From G965220305 sp965220305 (GTDB lineage Bacteria > Chloroflexota > Dehalococcoidia > Lucifugimonadales > UBA3495): a stretch of DNA of 64,000 nt. Numbering within the stretch: position 1 is the first letter of the stretch; each line of letters begins with the position of its first letter. Below are positions 26,036 through 35,201 of this stretch, one piece after another. Position numbers and translations under genes: made by a program. The stretch lies in assembly GCA_965220305.1 (NCBI GenBank), contig OZ244817.1, forward strand, positions 2,976,001 to 3,040,000, read 5' to 3'. The notes beneath the pieces are model-generated. The model was not told where the DNA came from and ran no database searches. It was given only the letters and a program-made list of their open reading frames with translations.

Positions 26036-27343
26036 TCAGGCGGGCGCGTCGGCCTCCCGGGTCAACTGGGGCGGTTTCTTGACAAAGAGGAAGCATAAAG
26101 CGGCGACGGCGGCGCAGATTCCGCCGGGGCCAATGGCCCAGTCGTAGTTGCCAAAGTAGTCGAAGACCCAACCGGCGTACACCGGCGAGGCCACCAGGGC
26201 CCAGCAATGGGAGAAGGTAATGTACCCCCGCAGGCTGGCGAACCGCTCTCTACCGTAGTATTCCCCCACCGCCGCCCACACGATGATTCCGGCCCCGTCG
26301 CCCATTCCCTGGAAGAAGATGAACAGGTAAATCAGCGTCTTGCTGGGCCCGCTCCAGTCGCCATAGAAAAGGCACAGAAACCCCAGGGCCTCCATGGTGA
26401 GGGTTGCCGTCAAAATCAGCGACTTGGGCCAGCGGTCCCCCAGGTAGCCCAGAATCAGCCGGGAAAAGAAGTTGATGCCGAACATCAATCCGGTGAGGTT
26501 GGCCGCTTCCTGCCGCCCCACGCCCTTGATCTCCAGAATGGGGATGATGCTGACCAGGATGCCCAGGGTGGCTACTTGTCGCAGCCCAGCGCCCACCATC
26601 AGGAACCAATAGGCGCTGGTCCGCAGCGCCTCGCGCACGGTGTAGTCCCGCACCTCCAGGCGCCGCGCCCGTCCACTGCGACCGGCTGGAGAGGCGGTGG
26701 TCGGTGGCCGGGTGTCGCCGTCGGGGAGCAGGCCCATGTCCTCGGGACGGTTGCGGAAAAAGTAGGTCAGGGGCAGCAGGACCAATAGGTAGCACATGCC
26801 GGAAACGAAGGAGGCCCACTGCCAGCCCCATTCGAGGATAATGAAGGATAGAGTGGGCACCAGGGTAAGGCCGCCCAGGGAGGACACGGCGGCCAGCATG
26901 GATATGGCCAAGGAGCGACGACGGTGGAACCACTGGTTGATTCCGGCGAACAGAGCGTGCTGAAAGGCGATGCTGTTGCCCAGGGACACCATCAGCAGGT
27001 AGACCAGGGCGAACCCCAGCAGGTTGTGAACGAACAAGGAGAGCACAAAGTACCCGGCGACGGTCAGCAACAACGAGGGCACCATCAACGCCCGGTTGCC
27101 GAACTTGTCGATGAGCCAACCGGCGAAGGGGCCTTCCAGCCCGCCCTCCGCGCGGGCCAGGGAGAAGATGAGGTTGGTCTGGGCCTGGCTGATACCCAGG
27201 GAGTCCCGGATGGCAGGAACAAATATGGTAAATCCCCGGAAGAAGACGCCGCTGGCGACGAAGGCCATCGCCGAGGTGATAGCCACCATCCACCAGCCGT
27301 AGTAGATGCGGGGGCGCTGCGTTGTGTCTACAGTGGGGTCCAT
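26036..27343 (-). CDS. MFS transporter
   Basis: This 435-residue transporter of the major facilitator superfamily has about 12 hydrophobic helices and a central charged loop near residues 205-240. ATG 27343 follows AGGAG by eight bases. The TM2-3 loop carries a GWLIDKFGNR motif, the usual MFS signature. It resembles the oxalate/formate or monocarboxylate-type MFS group by its N-terminal YYGWWMV segment. The substrate is probably a small organic anion, as an inference. It is transcribed divergently from dinB. Confidence 0.88.
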   Translation of the reverse strand: MDPTVDTTQRPRIYYGWWMVAITSAMAFVASGVFFRGFTIFVPAIRDSLGISQAQTNLIFSLARAEGGLEGPFAGWLIDKFGNRALMVPSLLLTVAGYFVLSLFVHNLLGFALVYLLMVSLGNSIAFQHALFAGINQWFHRRRSLAISMLAAVSSLGGLTLVPTLSFIILEWGWQWASFVSGMCYLLVLLPLTYFFRNRPEDMGLLPDGDTRPPTTASPAGRSGRARRLEVRDYTVREALRTSAYWFLMVGAGLRQVATLGILVSIIPILEIKGVGRQEAANLTGLMFGINFFSRLILGYLGDRWPKSLILTATLTMEALGFLCLFYGDWSGPSKTLIYLFIFFQGMGDGAGIIVWAAVGEYYGRERFASLRGYITFSHCWALVASPVYAGWVFDYFGNYDWAIGPGGICAAVAALCFLFVKKPPQLTREADAPA

Positions 27344-27828
27344 TGGAAGGGCTCCTCGCCACCAAAAAGCCCGCCCCGGGGGTGGGGCATTCAGGGAATC
27401 CTCTTTCAACTCGGGGCAAGCCGGTCAATATGGTCCTGAGACGCCCCCAAGTTTAGCCGCTGGCCGCTACCGGTGCAACGGTTTTCGGAGCAGTCATGTT
27501 AATTCTCTGTTACATCCGGTGTCATAGCTTGCATGTTTCGGTCAAGAGAGCTAGGTTGAGCCCAACCCGCCCGTGTCAATAGGTTGCCAGGCAGGATAGT
27601 CGTGTCGGGATAGAATTGCACCGCTTCCACTGTCCTGCTTTCCCCGGCCTTCGCTTGGCCGCCTTGAGGGCCAAGCATCGACATACCCAAGCCTGCTGAC
27701 ACCGTGGTGAGGCCGAAAAGTGGGCCAGGGAGTATAATCGCGGATGTATAATAGGGTGGGAAGCTCCCGGTTCATACGCCGCGCCCGTGGGGAACATCCA
27801 CGGCGGCCCAGGCCGAAGGACATTGCCG
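27344..27828. other. Divergent MFS-dinB intergenic region
   Basis: This 485-base gap contains two plus-strand TATAAT boxes (27733-27738 and 27747-27752) that could serve dinB, but no good -35 box lies at the right distance from either. I see no LexA-type operator and no gene. Confidence 0.4.
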
Positions 27829-28902
27829 GTGCGCCATATAATTCACGCCGACTTGGACGCCTTTTATGCCGCGGTAGAACAGTTGGACGCTCCCGAGTTG
27901 CGGGGCAAGCCGGTTATGGTGGGAGGCCGGCCCGAGGGCCGGGGAGTGGTGGCGACTGCCTCCTACGAGGCCCGCCAGTTCGGGGTGCATTCGGCCATGC
28001 CCATGGCTACGGCGGTGCGTCACTGCCCCCAGGGCATCATCGTGCGGCCCAGGTTCGACCGCTACCGGGAGATGTCCCAGCAGGTGATGGGCATCTTCCG
28101 CGACCTTACCAATCTGGTCGAACCCCTCTCGTTGGACGAAGCCTTCCTTGATGTGAGCCAGGCGGTGGACGCGGGAAGGGCTCCCCTGGCTCTGGCCCTG
28201 GAACTGAAGCAGAGGGTCAAGGATGAGACGGGCCTGAATATTTCGGTGGGCGTTGGGGCCACCAAGACGGTGGCGAAGATCGCCTCGGACCTGCAGAAAC
28301 CGGATGGCCTGGTGGTGGTGTTTCCCGGCGAAGAGATGGCCTTCCTGGCCCCACTGGCTGTCCGCAAGCTGCCCGGCATCGGCCCCAAGGCGTCCCAGCG
28401 TTTGAGCGGTGATGGCATTGTGACCATCGGCCAGTTGGCGGCCCAGTCCCCGGAATGGTTCCAGCGCCGCTTCGGCAAGCGGGCCGAGGGCATTCGCCTG
28501 CGGGCGCTGGGACAGGACCAGGACCCGGTGAACACGGAGCGGGCCACCAAGTCCATCAGCGCCGAGACCACCTTCCCGGAAGATATTGGCGAGGCCGACG
28601 AACTCTACCGGCAAGTCTCCCAGCTTTCCGGCAAGGTGGCCCGCCAGTTGGAAAAGAAAGACCTGCAAGGTAAGACGGTCTGGGTGAAGCTGCGCCTATC
28701 CGACTTTACCACCTTCACCCGCCAGACCACCCTAGCCATGCCCACCAGGTCCGAGACGGCCATATTGGAAACATCCTGGCAGCTTGTGTCCGCCCAACTG
28801 GAGCCGCAACGCACTTTCCGGCTGCTGGGAGTCGGGGTCTCGGGTTTCGGGGAAGCGGGTGGCCAAGGGCAGCAGTTGGAATTGGCTTGGGGCGAGGTTT
28901 AG
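27829..28902 (+). CDS. dinB: DNA polymerase IV
   Basis: This Y-family translesion polymerase has 357 residues from GTG 27829, which lies eight bases after GAAGGA. The in-frame GTG at 27787 would add 14 residues without a better ribosome-binding site. The catalytic metal ligands are Asp8 in IIHADLDAFY and Asp103/Glu104 in SLDEAFLDV. The helix-hairpin-helix KLPGIGPKASQRL and a little-finger domain follow. The C-terminal QLELAW resembles a beta-clamp binding motif. It would copy damaged DNA at the replication fork. Confidence 0.95.
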   Translation: MRHIIHADLDAFYAAVEQLDAPELRGKPVMVGGRPEGRGVVATASYEARQFGVHSAMPMATAVRHCPQGIIVRPRFDRYREMSQQVMGIFRDLTNLVEPLSLDEAFLDVSQAVDAGRAPLALALELKQRVKDETGLNISVGVGATKTVAKIASDLQKPDGLVVVFPGEEMAFLAPLAVRKLPGIGPKASQRLSGDGIVTIGQLAAQSPEWFQRRFGKRAEGIRLRALGQDQDPVNTERATKSISAETTFPEDIGEADELYRQVSQLSGKVARQLEKKDLQGKTVWVKLRLSDFTTFTRQTTLAMPTRSETAILETSWQLVSAQLEPQRTFRLLGVGVSGFGEAGGQGQQLELAWGEV

Positions 28903-28933
28903 CTCTTTGTGTGGTTTCTGGCATTGGGGAGAC

Positions 28934-29281
28934 TTAAATCTGGCCGGGCAAGTCCAAGACTATCAGCAATGCTCGCTCTAGCCGCTGCAAAGTTTGGCTG
29001 GAAAGGGTTCCTCTGTATCCCTCCAGACGCCGCTTGTCGATGGCCCTCAACTGGTCTGCCATGACCACTGAGTCCACATCAAGACCACCATCGGGCGGGC
29101 GCACTGTGACTTGGCTGGCGTATATTCGTTGGCCCCTGTAGGACGTACAAGGGACCACCAAAACTACCGGGCTATTATCGTTGATGGCATCACGACTGAC
29201 GATAATAACCGGTCGTGTTCCAGCCTGGTCTGAGCCTTCCGTGGGGTCAAGGCGGGCATTGTACACCTCGCCGCGCTTCAC
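28934..29281 (-). CDS. mazF: MazF/PemK family mRNA interferase toxin
   Basis: This 115-residue toxin cleaves mRNA when not held by its antitoxin. It opens KRGEVYNARLDPTEGSDQAGTRPVII, with the Arg and TRPV segment of the family, and has the central VVPCTS and VMADQLRAIDKRR blocks. The GTG start at 29281 overlaps the antitoxin stop in a GTGA, so translation is coupled. The antitoxin gene is the next one upstream. Confidence 0.93.
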   Translation of the reverse strand: MKRGEVYNARLDPTEGSDQAGTRPVIIVSRDAINDNSPVVLVVPCTSYRGQRIYASQVTVRPPDGGLDVDSVVMADQLRAIDKRRLEGYRGTLSSQTLQRLERALLIVLDLPGQI

Positions 29282-29562
29282 TGACCACGACCACTTTCAC
29301 TCTGCTTGAGAGCCTCCCAATCTGAACGGGAAAACTCTGCTGAAATCAGAAGCGCCTCTTCCTGATAATCTTGATCCTGAGACATTTGGGCAAAATCAGC
29401 ATCAATAGCAGTCCGCTCAAGCATAGCCAATTCACGCCAGAGAGCAGTCGCTGTCAGTTCATCGCGGCTCTTGGCTCTCCCCTCCTTTATAGCCATGTCT
29501 ACAGCATCCAAAAGCTCGCCAGGCAATGTCAACGTAATACTAACAGATTCGGTCATCGTCAA
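29278..29562 (-). CDS. Ribbon-helix-helix antitoxin of the MazF pair
   Basis: This 94-residue protein has an N-terminal ribbon-helix-helix (SVSITLTLPGELLDAVDMAIKEGRAKSRDE) for operator binding, and an acidic, disordered C-terminal part that would wrap MazF. It precedes the toxin and overlaps it by four bases, the classical antitoxin-first order. The pair would usually repress its own promoter. Confidence 0.88.
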   Translation of the reverse strand: MTMTESVSITLTLPGELLDAVDMAIKEGRAKSRDELTATALWRELAMLERTAIDADFAQMSQDQDYQEEALLISAEFSRSDWEALKQSESGRGQ

Positions 29563-29616
29563 CTCTTCTGATAAATGCTTATAGCCTAGACGAATACAAT
29601 GCCGGCTCAGTTGTTT

Positions 29617-30375
29617 CTAGCGGAACAGGTCTTTGTCCGGGTCCCGCACCAGCGCCCAGTGGCTGGCATCTTCCATAGGCTCGTAGGCGTAGCCCTTCAC
29701 CAGGGCTACCGGCACCGCATCCACTTTCCCCGTAACCAACTCCGCCGTCGCCGCCAGTTCGTCGGCCACGCAGATGACGGTGGTATACATCATGTTGCCG
29801 TGTTCGTCCTCTTGGCCCACATAGCTCAACATGGGGTTGATTCCGGCGACTCCGATGGCAACATTCACCGCGCCGTTGCGCCAGGGGCGTCCAAAGGTGT
29901 CGGAGATTACCACCGCCACATCCACCCCCAGCCTTGCCCGCACCGCATCCCGCACCCGCCGGGCCGAGGCGTCCGGGTCTACCGGGAGCAGGGCTACCGT
30001 TCCCGAGCCGGGAATGTTGGAAGCGTCGATTCCGGCGTTGGCGCAGTTGAAGCCGTGGTAGGTCTCGCTGAGGATTACCCCCCGGTCCATGCGGACGATG
30101 CGCTTGCTCTCCCGCAGGATTAGCTCGGTGTGCCGGGGGTCCCGGCGGTGGCCTTCGGTGATTGCCAGGGCCAGGGGCGAGGCTTCCACGCTGTCGATGG
30201 ATATAACGCGGCCCTCGGCCTTGGACACCACCTTTTGGGTGACGACCACCACGTCGCCCGCTTCAATGGCCGTACCCTGGGCCTGGGCCGCATCCATAAT
30301 CTGGGCTGCAATATCGTCTCCGGATTGGACTTCCGGCATCCCCTGGATACCAATGACACGGATTTCCGGTGGCAT
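29617..30375 (-). CDS. cofE: Coenzyme F420-0:L-glutamate ligase
   Basis: This 252-residue enzyme adds gamma-linked glutamates to F420-0. It has no fused FbiB-type nitroreductase domain. Recognisable blocks are DVVVVTQKVVSKAEGR, the metal-binding HTELILRE and GSGTVALLPVDPD regions, and SDTFGRPWRNG. It implies that the cell makes coenzyme F420, which fits the LLM-class oxidoreductases at 46572 and 57715. Other F420 genes are not in the window. Confidence 0.93.
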   Translation of the reverse strand: MPPEIRVIGIQGMPEVQSGDDIAAQIMDAAQAQGTAIEAGDVVVVTQKVVSKAEGRVISIDSVEASPLALAITEGHRRDPRHTELILRESKRIVRMDRGVILSETYHGFNCANAGIDASNIPGSGTVALLPVDPDASARRVRDAVRARLGVDVAVVISDTFGRPWRNGAVNVAIGVAGINPMLSYVGQEDEHGNMMYTTVICVADELAATAELVTGKVDAVPVALVKGYAYEPMEDASHWALVRDPDKDLFR

Positions 30376-30490
30376 GGCTCTAGTACCTCAGTTGTGATGT
30401 GTCCAGTATAGCCTGCCCTCCGGCCCCATGCTACAATTCGGCATGGCGGTCAATTAGGTTAGAATCACGGCCAGGTCGGAGAAGTAGGCA

Positions 30491-30796
30491 ATGGGCTATG
30501 TTGTGCTAACTGGTACAGTAGAGCAGGAAGGCCACATGTTTGTATCCATCTGTCCAGAGTTGGATATAGCAAGCTGCGGGGACACTGTAGAACACGCCTT
30601 GGACATGCTCGCCGATGCCATCGACGCCTATGTAGGTGGTTTGGCCGAGATAGGGGAACTCGAAAGAACCCTCCAAAGGGATGGCGTTGAAGTTCGTCAA
30701 GACGCCCCCGAGTCGGACAAGGTATCCGTATCCGTTCCCCCTAAAGGGGCGCTTAGGACTTACATCCAGGAGATACCTCTAGCCGGGGTTACCTAA
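30491..30796 (+). CDS. hicB: HicB-family antitoxin
   Basis: This 101-residue protein has the partly degraded RNase H fold of HicB (VEQEGHMFVSICPELDIASCGDT followed by a helix with ALDMLADAIDAYV). GGAG lies nine bases before ATG 30491. It would bind and neutralise HicA, encoded four bases downstream. The C-terminal DNA-binding region seems short, so autoregulation is uncertain. Confidence 0.88.
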   Translation: MGYVVLTGTVEQEGHMFVSICPELDIASCGDTVEHALDMLADAIDAYVGGLAEIGELERTLQRDGVEVRQDAPESDKVSVSVPPKGALRTYIQEIPLAGVT

Positions 30797-30800
30797 CCAG

Positions 30801-31046
30801 GTGAGGCGGGGACAAATACCCCTCTGCTCTAGCCGTCAAATGGTTGCTGCGCTGGAAAGATTGGGCTGTTACCGGCCAAGGTACCGGGCCGGCAGCCATC
30901 AGCTCTACTATCGAAACTTACCGGACGGGACTACGGTTTCCGCATCTGTAGTCTTGGGAATGAGAGAAGTTCCTCGGGGTACTGCGAGTAATATTCTCAG
31001 AAGGCTTCAGATTTCAGTTGAGGAGTTCCGAGACGTCCTCCGGTAA
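30801..31046 (+). CDS. hicA: HicA-family toxin
   Basis: This 81-residue double-stranded-RNA-binding-fold mRNA interferase has its catalytic His in GSHQLYY. The GTG start at 30801 has no clear ribosome-binding site, which is expected if translation is coupled to hicB. The segment SSRQMVAALERLGC is typical of HicA. Confidence 0.88.
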   Translation: MRRGQIPLCSSRQMVAALERLGCYRPRYRAGSHQLYYRNLPDGTTVSASVVLGMREVPRGTASNILRRLQISVEEFRDVLR

Positions 31047-31154
31047 CTCGAACCGTCGGTTTATGTATCCCTAGCCCCACCTCGGCCCCTGTGCTACAAT
31101 TCGTCGCGTAGCAACGCCAAAGTTTCTCTATCATTTGACGCGAGAGTATTAGAC

Positions 31155-31739
31155 GTGAGTTCGTCATCAGCTTCCTATCGGAAAAAGGTCTACACCAAGT
31201 TTGGCGACCAGGGAGAAACGAGTCTCCTTTACGGTGGGCGGGTCTCCAAGGCTAACCCTCACACCGAGGCCTACGGTATTACCGACGAGGCGGTGTCCGC
31301 CATGGGGCTGGCCCGTTCCCTGTCCCAAGACCAGAAGGTCAAGGACATTCTGCGGGACCTGCAGCGGGAACTGTTCACCATCGCCGCCGAGTTGGCTACC
31401 GACCCGGACAAGTACGAGCTGTTCCAGCAGCACTTCGCCCCGGTGACCCAGGAGATGGTGGACAGCCAGGAGAGCATCATCGATTCCCTGGAAGAGGAAT
31501 TCGAGATGCCCAACGTGTTCGTCCTGCCCGGAGGGTCTCCCGCTTCTTCGGCCATCGACATGTCCCGCACCATCATCCGCACGGCGGAAAGGCGGGTGGT
31601 CTCCCTGGCCGAGGCCGGGGGTCTGACCAACGGGCTAATTCTGACCTACCTGAACCGGCTGGGCGACCTGCTTTTCGTCCTGGCCCGCTACGAGGACCGG
31701 GAGCTGCCCATCGAGCGGGCAACCGGCGCCCGCAGCTAG
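31155..31739 (+). CDS. Cob(I)alamin adenosyltransferase, PduO type
   Basis: This 194-residue enzyme adenosylates corrinoids to make coenzyme B12. It begins KVYTKFGDQGETSLLYGGRV, the ATP-binding N-terminus, and carries the active-site helix DMSRTIIRTAERRVV with its conserved Arg. It would work as a trimer in the cytoplasm. The GTG start at 31155 lies just upstream of hisH, perhaps co-transcribed. Confidence 0.93.
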   Translation: MSSSSASYRKKVYTKFGDQGETSLLYGGRVSKANPHTEAYGITDEAVSAMGLARSLSQDQKVKDILRDLQRELFTIAAELATDPDKYELFQQHFAPVTQEMVDSQESIIDSLEEEFEMPNVFVLPGGSPASSAIDMSRTIIRTAERRVVSLAEAGGLTNGLILTYLNRLGDLLFVLARYEDRELPIERATGARS

Positions 31740-31760
31740 CTCCTTCGGAAGCGAAGTCCA

Positions 31761-32411
31761 ATGTCCAGTATTGACCAAGTGGTGGTGGTTGACTACCGCT
31801 CCGGCAACCTGCGCAGCGTCTCCAAGGCCCTGGAGGTGGTGGGGGTCAGTCCCCTGGTTACCGACAACCCGGCCCACATAGAGGCCGCGCCGGCAGTAAT
31901 ACTGCCCGGGGTCGGTTCAGGCCCGGCGGCAATGGATGCCCTGCGGGAGCGCGACCTGGTGGAGCCCCTGCGCCGGTACGTGGCCTCGGGCCGGCCCTTC
32001 CTGGGGGTCTGCCTCGGTTTGCAGCTTCTCCTGGACCGTACCGAGGAGGGCGACGCCCCCTGCCTGGGCATCGTCTCCGGCAGCGTCAGGCGATTGCCCC
32101 AGGGCTTGAAGGTGCCCCACATGGGTTGGAACAGTGTGCGTTTGCAGCAGCGCCATCCCGTTCTACAGGGTATCCCTCAGGACAGCTACTTTTACTTTGT
32201 CCATAGCTACTATGCTGCGCCCGAGGACGACGGCGGCGTTGCCGGTGTTACCGAATACGGTGTGCCCTTCTGCAGCGTTTACGCCCGGGACAACCTGGTA
32301 GCCACCCAGTTCCACCCGGAGAAGAGCGGGAGTACCGGCCTGCGAATATACGAGAACTTCCTGGCATTTGCCGCCCAGAAAGCCAGCGACCGGACAGCTA
32401 CCCGCGAATAG
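31761..32411 (+). CDS. hisH: Imidazole glycerol phosphate synthase, glutaminase subunit
   Basis: This 216-residue class I glutamine amidotransferase supplies ammonia to HisF in histidine biosynthesis. The nucleophile Cys84 is in GVCLGLQLL, and the catalytic His/Glu are in FHPEKSG. It is followed by hisA, while hisF is not in the window. Confidence 0.95.
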   Translation: MSSIDQVVVVDYRSGNLRSVSKALEVVGVSPLVTDNPAHIEAAPAVILPGVGSGPAAMDALRERDLVEPLRRYVASGRPFLGVCLGLQLLLDRTEEGDAPCLGIVSGSVRRLPQGLKVPHMGWNSVRLQQRHPVLQGIPQDSYFYFVHSYYAAPEDDGGVAGVTEYGVPFCSVYARDNLVATQFHPEKSGSTGLRIYENFLAFAAQKASDRTATRE

Positions 32412-32517
32412 ATTTGGACTTGCATCTTTCGTGGGCGTCTGCTCAAGGTAAGCGGGCTTGTGCTTGGGCCCCGACTCTGATTTTCCCAGGGAGTATCCGG
32501 CGGCGCCGAGTGTTGCG

Positions 32518-33261
32518 ATGGAAATAGTCCCCTCCATAGACCTGAAGGCCGGTCGCTGTGTGCGCCTTTACCAGGGCGATTATCAGCAGGAAACGGTCTA
32601 CTCCGAAGATCCCCTGGCGGTGGCCCTGGGCTGGCAGGAGCAGGGGGCGACTCGCCTCCATCTGGTGGACCTGGATGGCGCGGCAGCAGGGGCTCCCGCC
32701 AATCTGGATGCAATCAGCGCCATCGTGGAGCGTTTGACTATTCCGGTCCAGGTGGGAGGGGGTATTCGCAGCGTCGGAATCGCCGAAACCCTGTTGGGAG
32801 TGGGAGTTGACCGGGTGGTCATCGGCACCGCTGCGGTGACCGAGCCTTCCCTGGTCCAAGCCCTGTGCCAAGGACACGGCGGGCAACGGGTGGTGGTGGC
32901 GCTGGACGCCCGAGACGGGCGGGTGGCCATCAATGGGTGGCGGGAAGACACGTTGGTCAGCGTCTTGGAATTGGCCGAGGAAGTGAAGGCCCTGGGGGTT
33001 GTCCGCCTGCTCTACACCGACATATCCCGGGACGGGACCCTGACCGAGCCCAACTTCGCCGCCAACGCCGACCTGGTCCAGGGGACTGGCCTGGCGGTGC
33101 AGGCTTCGGGAGGAATTGCTTCCCTGGAACACGTCCGCCGCCTGGTTGGTACGGGGGTTGAAGGGGCCATCCTGGGACGGGCCCTGTATACCGGAGACGT
33201 AAAACTGGCCGAGGCTATTGCTCAAGCCTGGGCAGCGCCTCATCGGACAGGTGCAAATTAG
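32518..33261 (+). CDS. hisA: Phosphoribosylformimino-AICAR isomerase
   Basis: This 247-residue TIM-barrel isomerase of histidine biosynthesis has catalytic Asp8 in IVPSIDLKAG and a second Asp in LLYTDISRDGT. The phosphate loops are QVGGGIRS and ASGGIAS. ATG 32518 gives the standard N-terminus. The gene lies 106 bases after hisH. Confidence 0.95.
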   Translation: MEIVPSIDLKAGRCVRLYQGDYQQETVYSEDPLAVALGWQEQGATRLHLVDLDGAAAGAPANLDAISAIVERLTIPVQVGGGIRSVGIAETLLGVGVDRVVIGTAAVTEPSLVQALCQGHGGQRVVVALDARDGRVAINGWREDTLVSVLELAEEVKALGVVRLLYTDISRDGTLTEPNFAANADLVQGTGLAVQASGGIASLEHVRRLVGTGVEGAILGRALYTGDVKLAEAIAQAWAAPHRTGAN

Positions 33262-33339
33262 AGGCAGGCAGCCAAGTTGCCCATCATAGTATGGTAAGAT
33301 TAATCCGGGCCGCGGATTTGATTTGGCGAGGCTCCTGGT

Positions 33340-33603
33340 ATGGCGTTCCCCACATTCGACACTCACCGGGCGGTAAAAGCTCTCACGGAGGCGGGTTTCG
33401 AGGAAGCTCAAGCGGAGACCTTGGTGGGCACTATGAGCGAAGCTATTGGCGGTAACGTGGCAACCAGGGCAGACCTGGAAACTCTGGAACTGCGCCTGGG
33501 TGGGCGAATGGAAACTCTGGAGTTGCGCCTGATTATCCGAATTGGCGGGATAGTCATCGCCAGCGCCGGGTTGGTTATTGCGCTCCTGAAGTTCTTACCC
33601 TAG
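33340..33603 (+). CDS. DUF1640-type small coiled-coil membrane protein
   Basis: This 87-residue protein has an N-terminal helix (VKALTEAGFEEAQAETLV), a heptad-like coiled coil with a repeated METLELRL unit (about 48-65), and a C-terminal TM helix ending LLKFLP. This matches the DUF1640 family, found in bacteria and related to mitochondrial CCDC90/MCUR1 proteins. The function in bacteria is unknown. Confidence 0.8.
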   Translation: MAFPTFDTHRAVKALTEAGFEEAQAETLVGTMSEAIGGNVATRADLETLELRLGGRMETLELRLIIRIGGIVIASAGLVIALLKFLP

Positions 33604-33693
33604 CCCCAAGTGCAGATAATGGCCTTCGGTCAAGGACTACGGTGGTAAGGGACGAATGCAGGTCTCCCTATGGGCCGCTGCTAGACCCTGAAG

Positions 33694-34296
33694 TCACTCT
33701 CCAGACACTGCCGGAGTATTGTCCCTTTTCTGGAAGTCCCACCGGGCCGCCAACCGTTGCTCTTCTTCGGCGAACCACTCCTCGCGCAGCACCTCCATCA
33801 GGTAGAAGTCCTGCCCCATGCGCCGTACCGTGCGTATCGGCTTGAACCCGCACTTGGCGAAGCACCGTTGCGCCCTTTCGTTCCAATCCAGGGTATGCAG
33901 GTAAACGCGCTTGAGCTTCCTGACGTTGAACATGAACTCCAGCAGGGTGGTCACACAGTCATAGCCGTAGGCGCCGCTCCAATACTCACGGTCTCCGATG
34001 ACGATACCCAGTTCGGCTTCCAGGTTTACGCTGTCCAGGTCGTAATACATGCAATTGCCGATGAACTTGCCATCGGCGTCGCCGTCGGCCACGTCGATGC
34101 CGAAGTGGTGGGAGCCGGGGGTAGGATAACGGAGTTGGTCCTCGAATATCTTGAGGTAACGGTCATAGTTCATGGTGAGAGGGTAGGCTGCATCCAGGCG
34201 GGCGATTTCCGGGTCACTGCGCCAAATGTAGTCATTCTCCGCATCGCTAAGCTGCTTTTCACGGAGATTTATCCGGGCTCCTCTCAGCTCCACCAT
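33694..34296 (-). CDS. GNAT family N-acetyltransferase
   Basis: This 200-residue protein is of the RimJ/RimL type. It opens LRGARINLREKQLSDAEN and has the acetyl-CoA loop region around YWSGAYGYDCVTTLLEFMF, plus the C-terminal LDWNERAQRCFAKCGF block. It starts two bases past the Nudix gene stop, so the two are one unit. The substrate is unknown. Confidence 0.85.
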   Translation of the reverse strand: MVELRGARINLREKQLSDAENDYIWRSDPEIARLDAAYPLTMNYDRYLKIFEDQLRYPTPGSHHFGIDVADGDADGKFIGNCMYYDLDSVNLEAELGIVIGDREYWSGAYGYDCVTTLLEFMFNVRKLKRVYLHTLDWNERAQRCFAKCGFKPIRTVRRMGQDFYLMEVLREEWFAEEEQRLAARWDFQKRDNTPAVSGE

Positions 34297-34298
34297 GC

Positions 34299-34802
34299 TT
34301 AACCGCCTCCCTTGCGCTTGGCAATAATCTCCAACGCCTGTCGCAAGACCTCGGTCTCATTGGAGTAGGTCAAGGTTTCCAGTGCTAACTCCGACGGGAA
34401 CCACTCCACCACGTCAAACTCCGGGTCGTGCAACTCGGGGCCGCCGCCCACCGGCACCATCAGGTAAAAGTGGACTGTCTTGTGGTAGCGAACATCCTCG
34501 TTGCGGTCGGCAAACCAATAGTCGATGCTCTTTATAGGCTCTTCGATGCGGACTTCCAGGCCGGTCTCTTCCTGGACTTCCCGCAGAGCCGTTTGCTCCA
34601 GGGTTTCCCCGGCGTCGGGCGTACCCTTGGCCAGGCTCCAACGGATGGGCATATCGCGCCCGCAGAGCACGGTCTCTATTTGGCCGTCAACCTCCCGGTA
34701 GACCACTCCACCGGCGGAAACTGGCTCTTCTATACGGCCCCGGCGGGACCGGGCGGGTATGGGAGTGGATTCTTCCCCTTCTGTCGATGTGTTCCTAGGC
34801 AT
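34299..34802 (-). CDS. Nudix hydrolase
   Basis: This 167-residue pyrophosphohydrolase has a complete Nudix box, GTPDAGETLEQTALREVQEETG, whose REVQEETG carries the metal-binding Glu residues. The C-terminal WFPSELALETL is typical of bis(5'-nucleosyl)-tetraphosphatase-like members. It is upstream of, and tightly linked to, the GNAT gene. Confidence 0.9.
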   Translation of the reverse strand: MPRNTSTEGEESTPIPARSRRGRIEEPVSAGGVVYREVDGQIETVLCGRDMPIRWSLAKGTPDAGETLEQTALREVQEETGLEVRIEEPIKSIDYWFADRNEDVRYHKTVHFYLMVPVGGGPELHDPEFDVVEWFPSELALETLTYSNETEVLRQALEIIAKRKGGG

Positions 34803-35201
34803 TAGTATCCTTCATGATTGCGGCAGGTTCTCTGATTATATTGTAGGCGTCTGCCGTTCAGGCCGTCAACGACGTGTCGGACCGTCACCCTGCTCCCTAA
34901 TACTCACCGGCGGGAAGACATCTGGCGGCGCTTCGGAGAATCCTTCTCCGGTGGGACGAACTTTCGGAAGAAGAAGCAAAGGCGGCGCAGGATTTCCGGT
35001 ACCAACGCCGGAGGAAGCCATCTGCCGGCCAATTTGCGCGCCGTCTGGGGAAATGCCGGCGCTGCGTCCCGACGTTGGCGAAAGGCGGGCCAGGGCAACC
35101 CGTTTGCCTTTGGGACCGTTGCTTGCCGCGCCTACGGCCAATGTGAAGTGGCCCCGGGCCGGGGCGCCTCTTTGCTTGCTATGCCTCACGCCAGGTTGCA
35201 G
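34803..35201. other. 399-base region with no assignable gene
   Basis: The minus strand is open for 107 codons (35189-34866), but the translation is Pro/Arg/Gly-rich, shows no fold or motif I recognise, and the plus strand is open at the same place. I treat it as non-coding or a decayed element. Confidence 0.4.

Noticed and set aside
32443..33411. 322-codon minus-strand frame over hisA
   Set aside because: Shadow of hisA.
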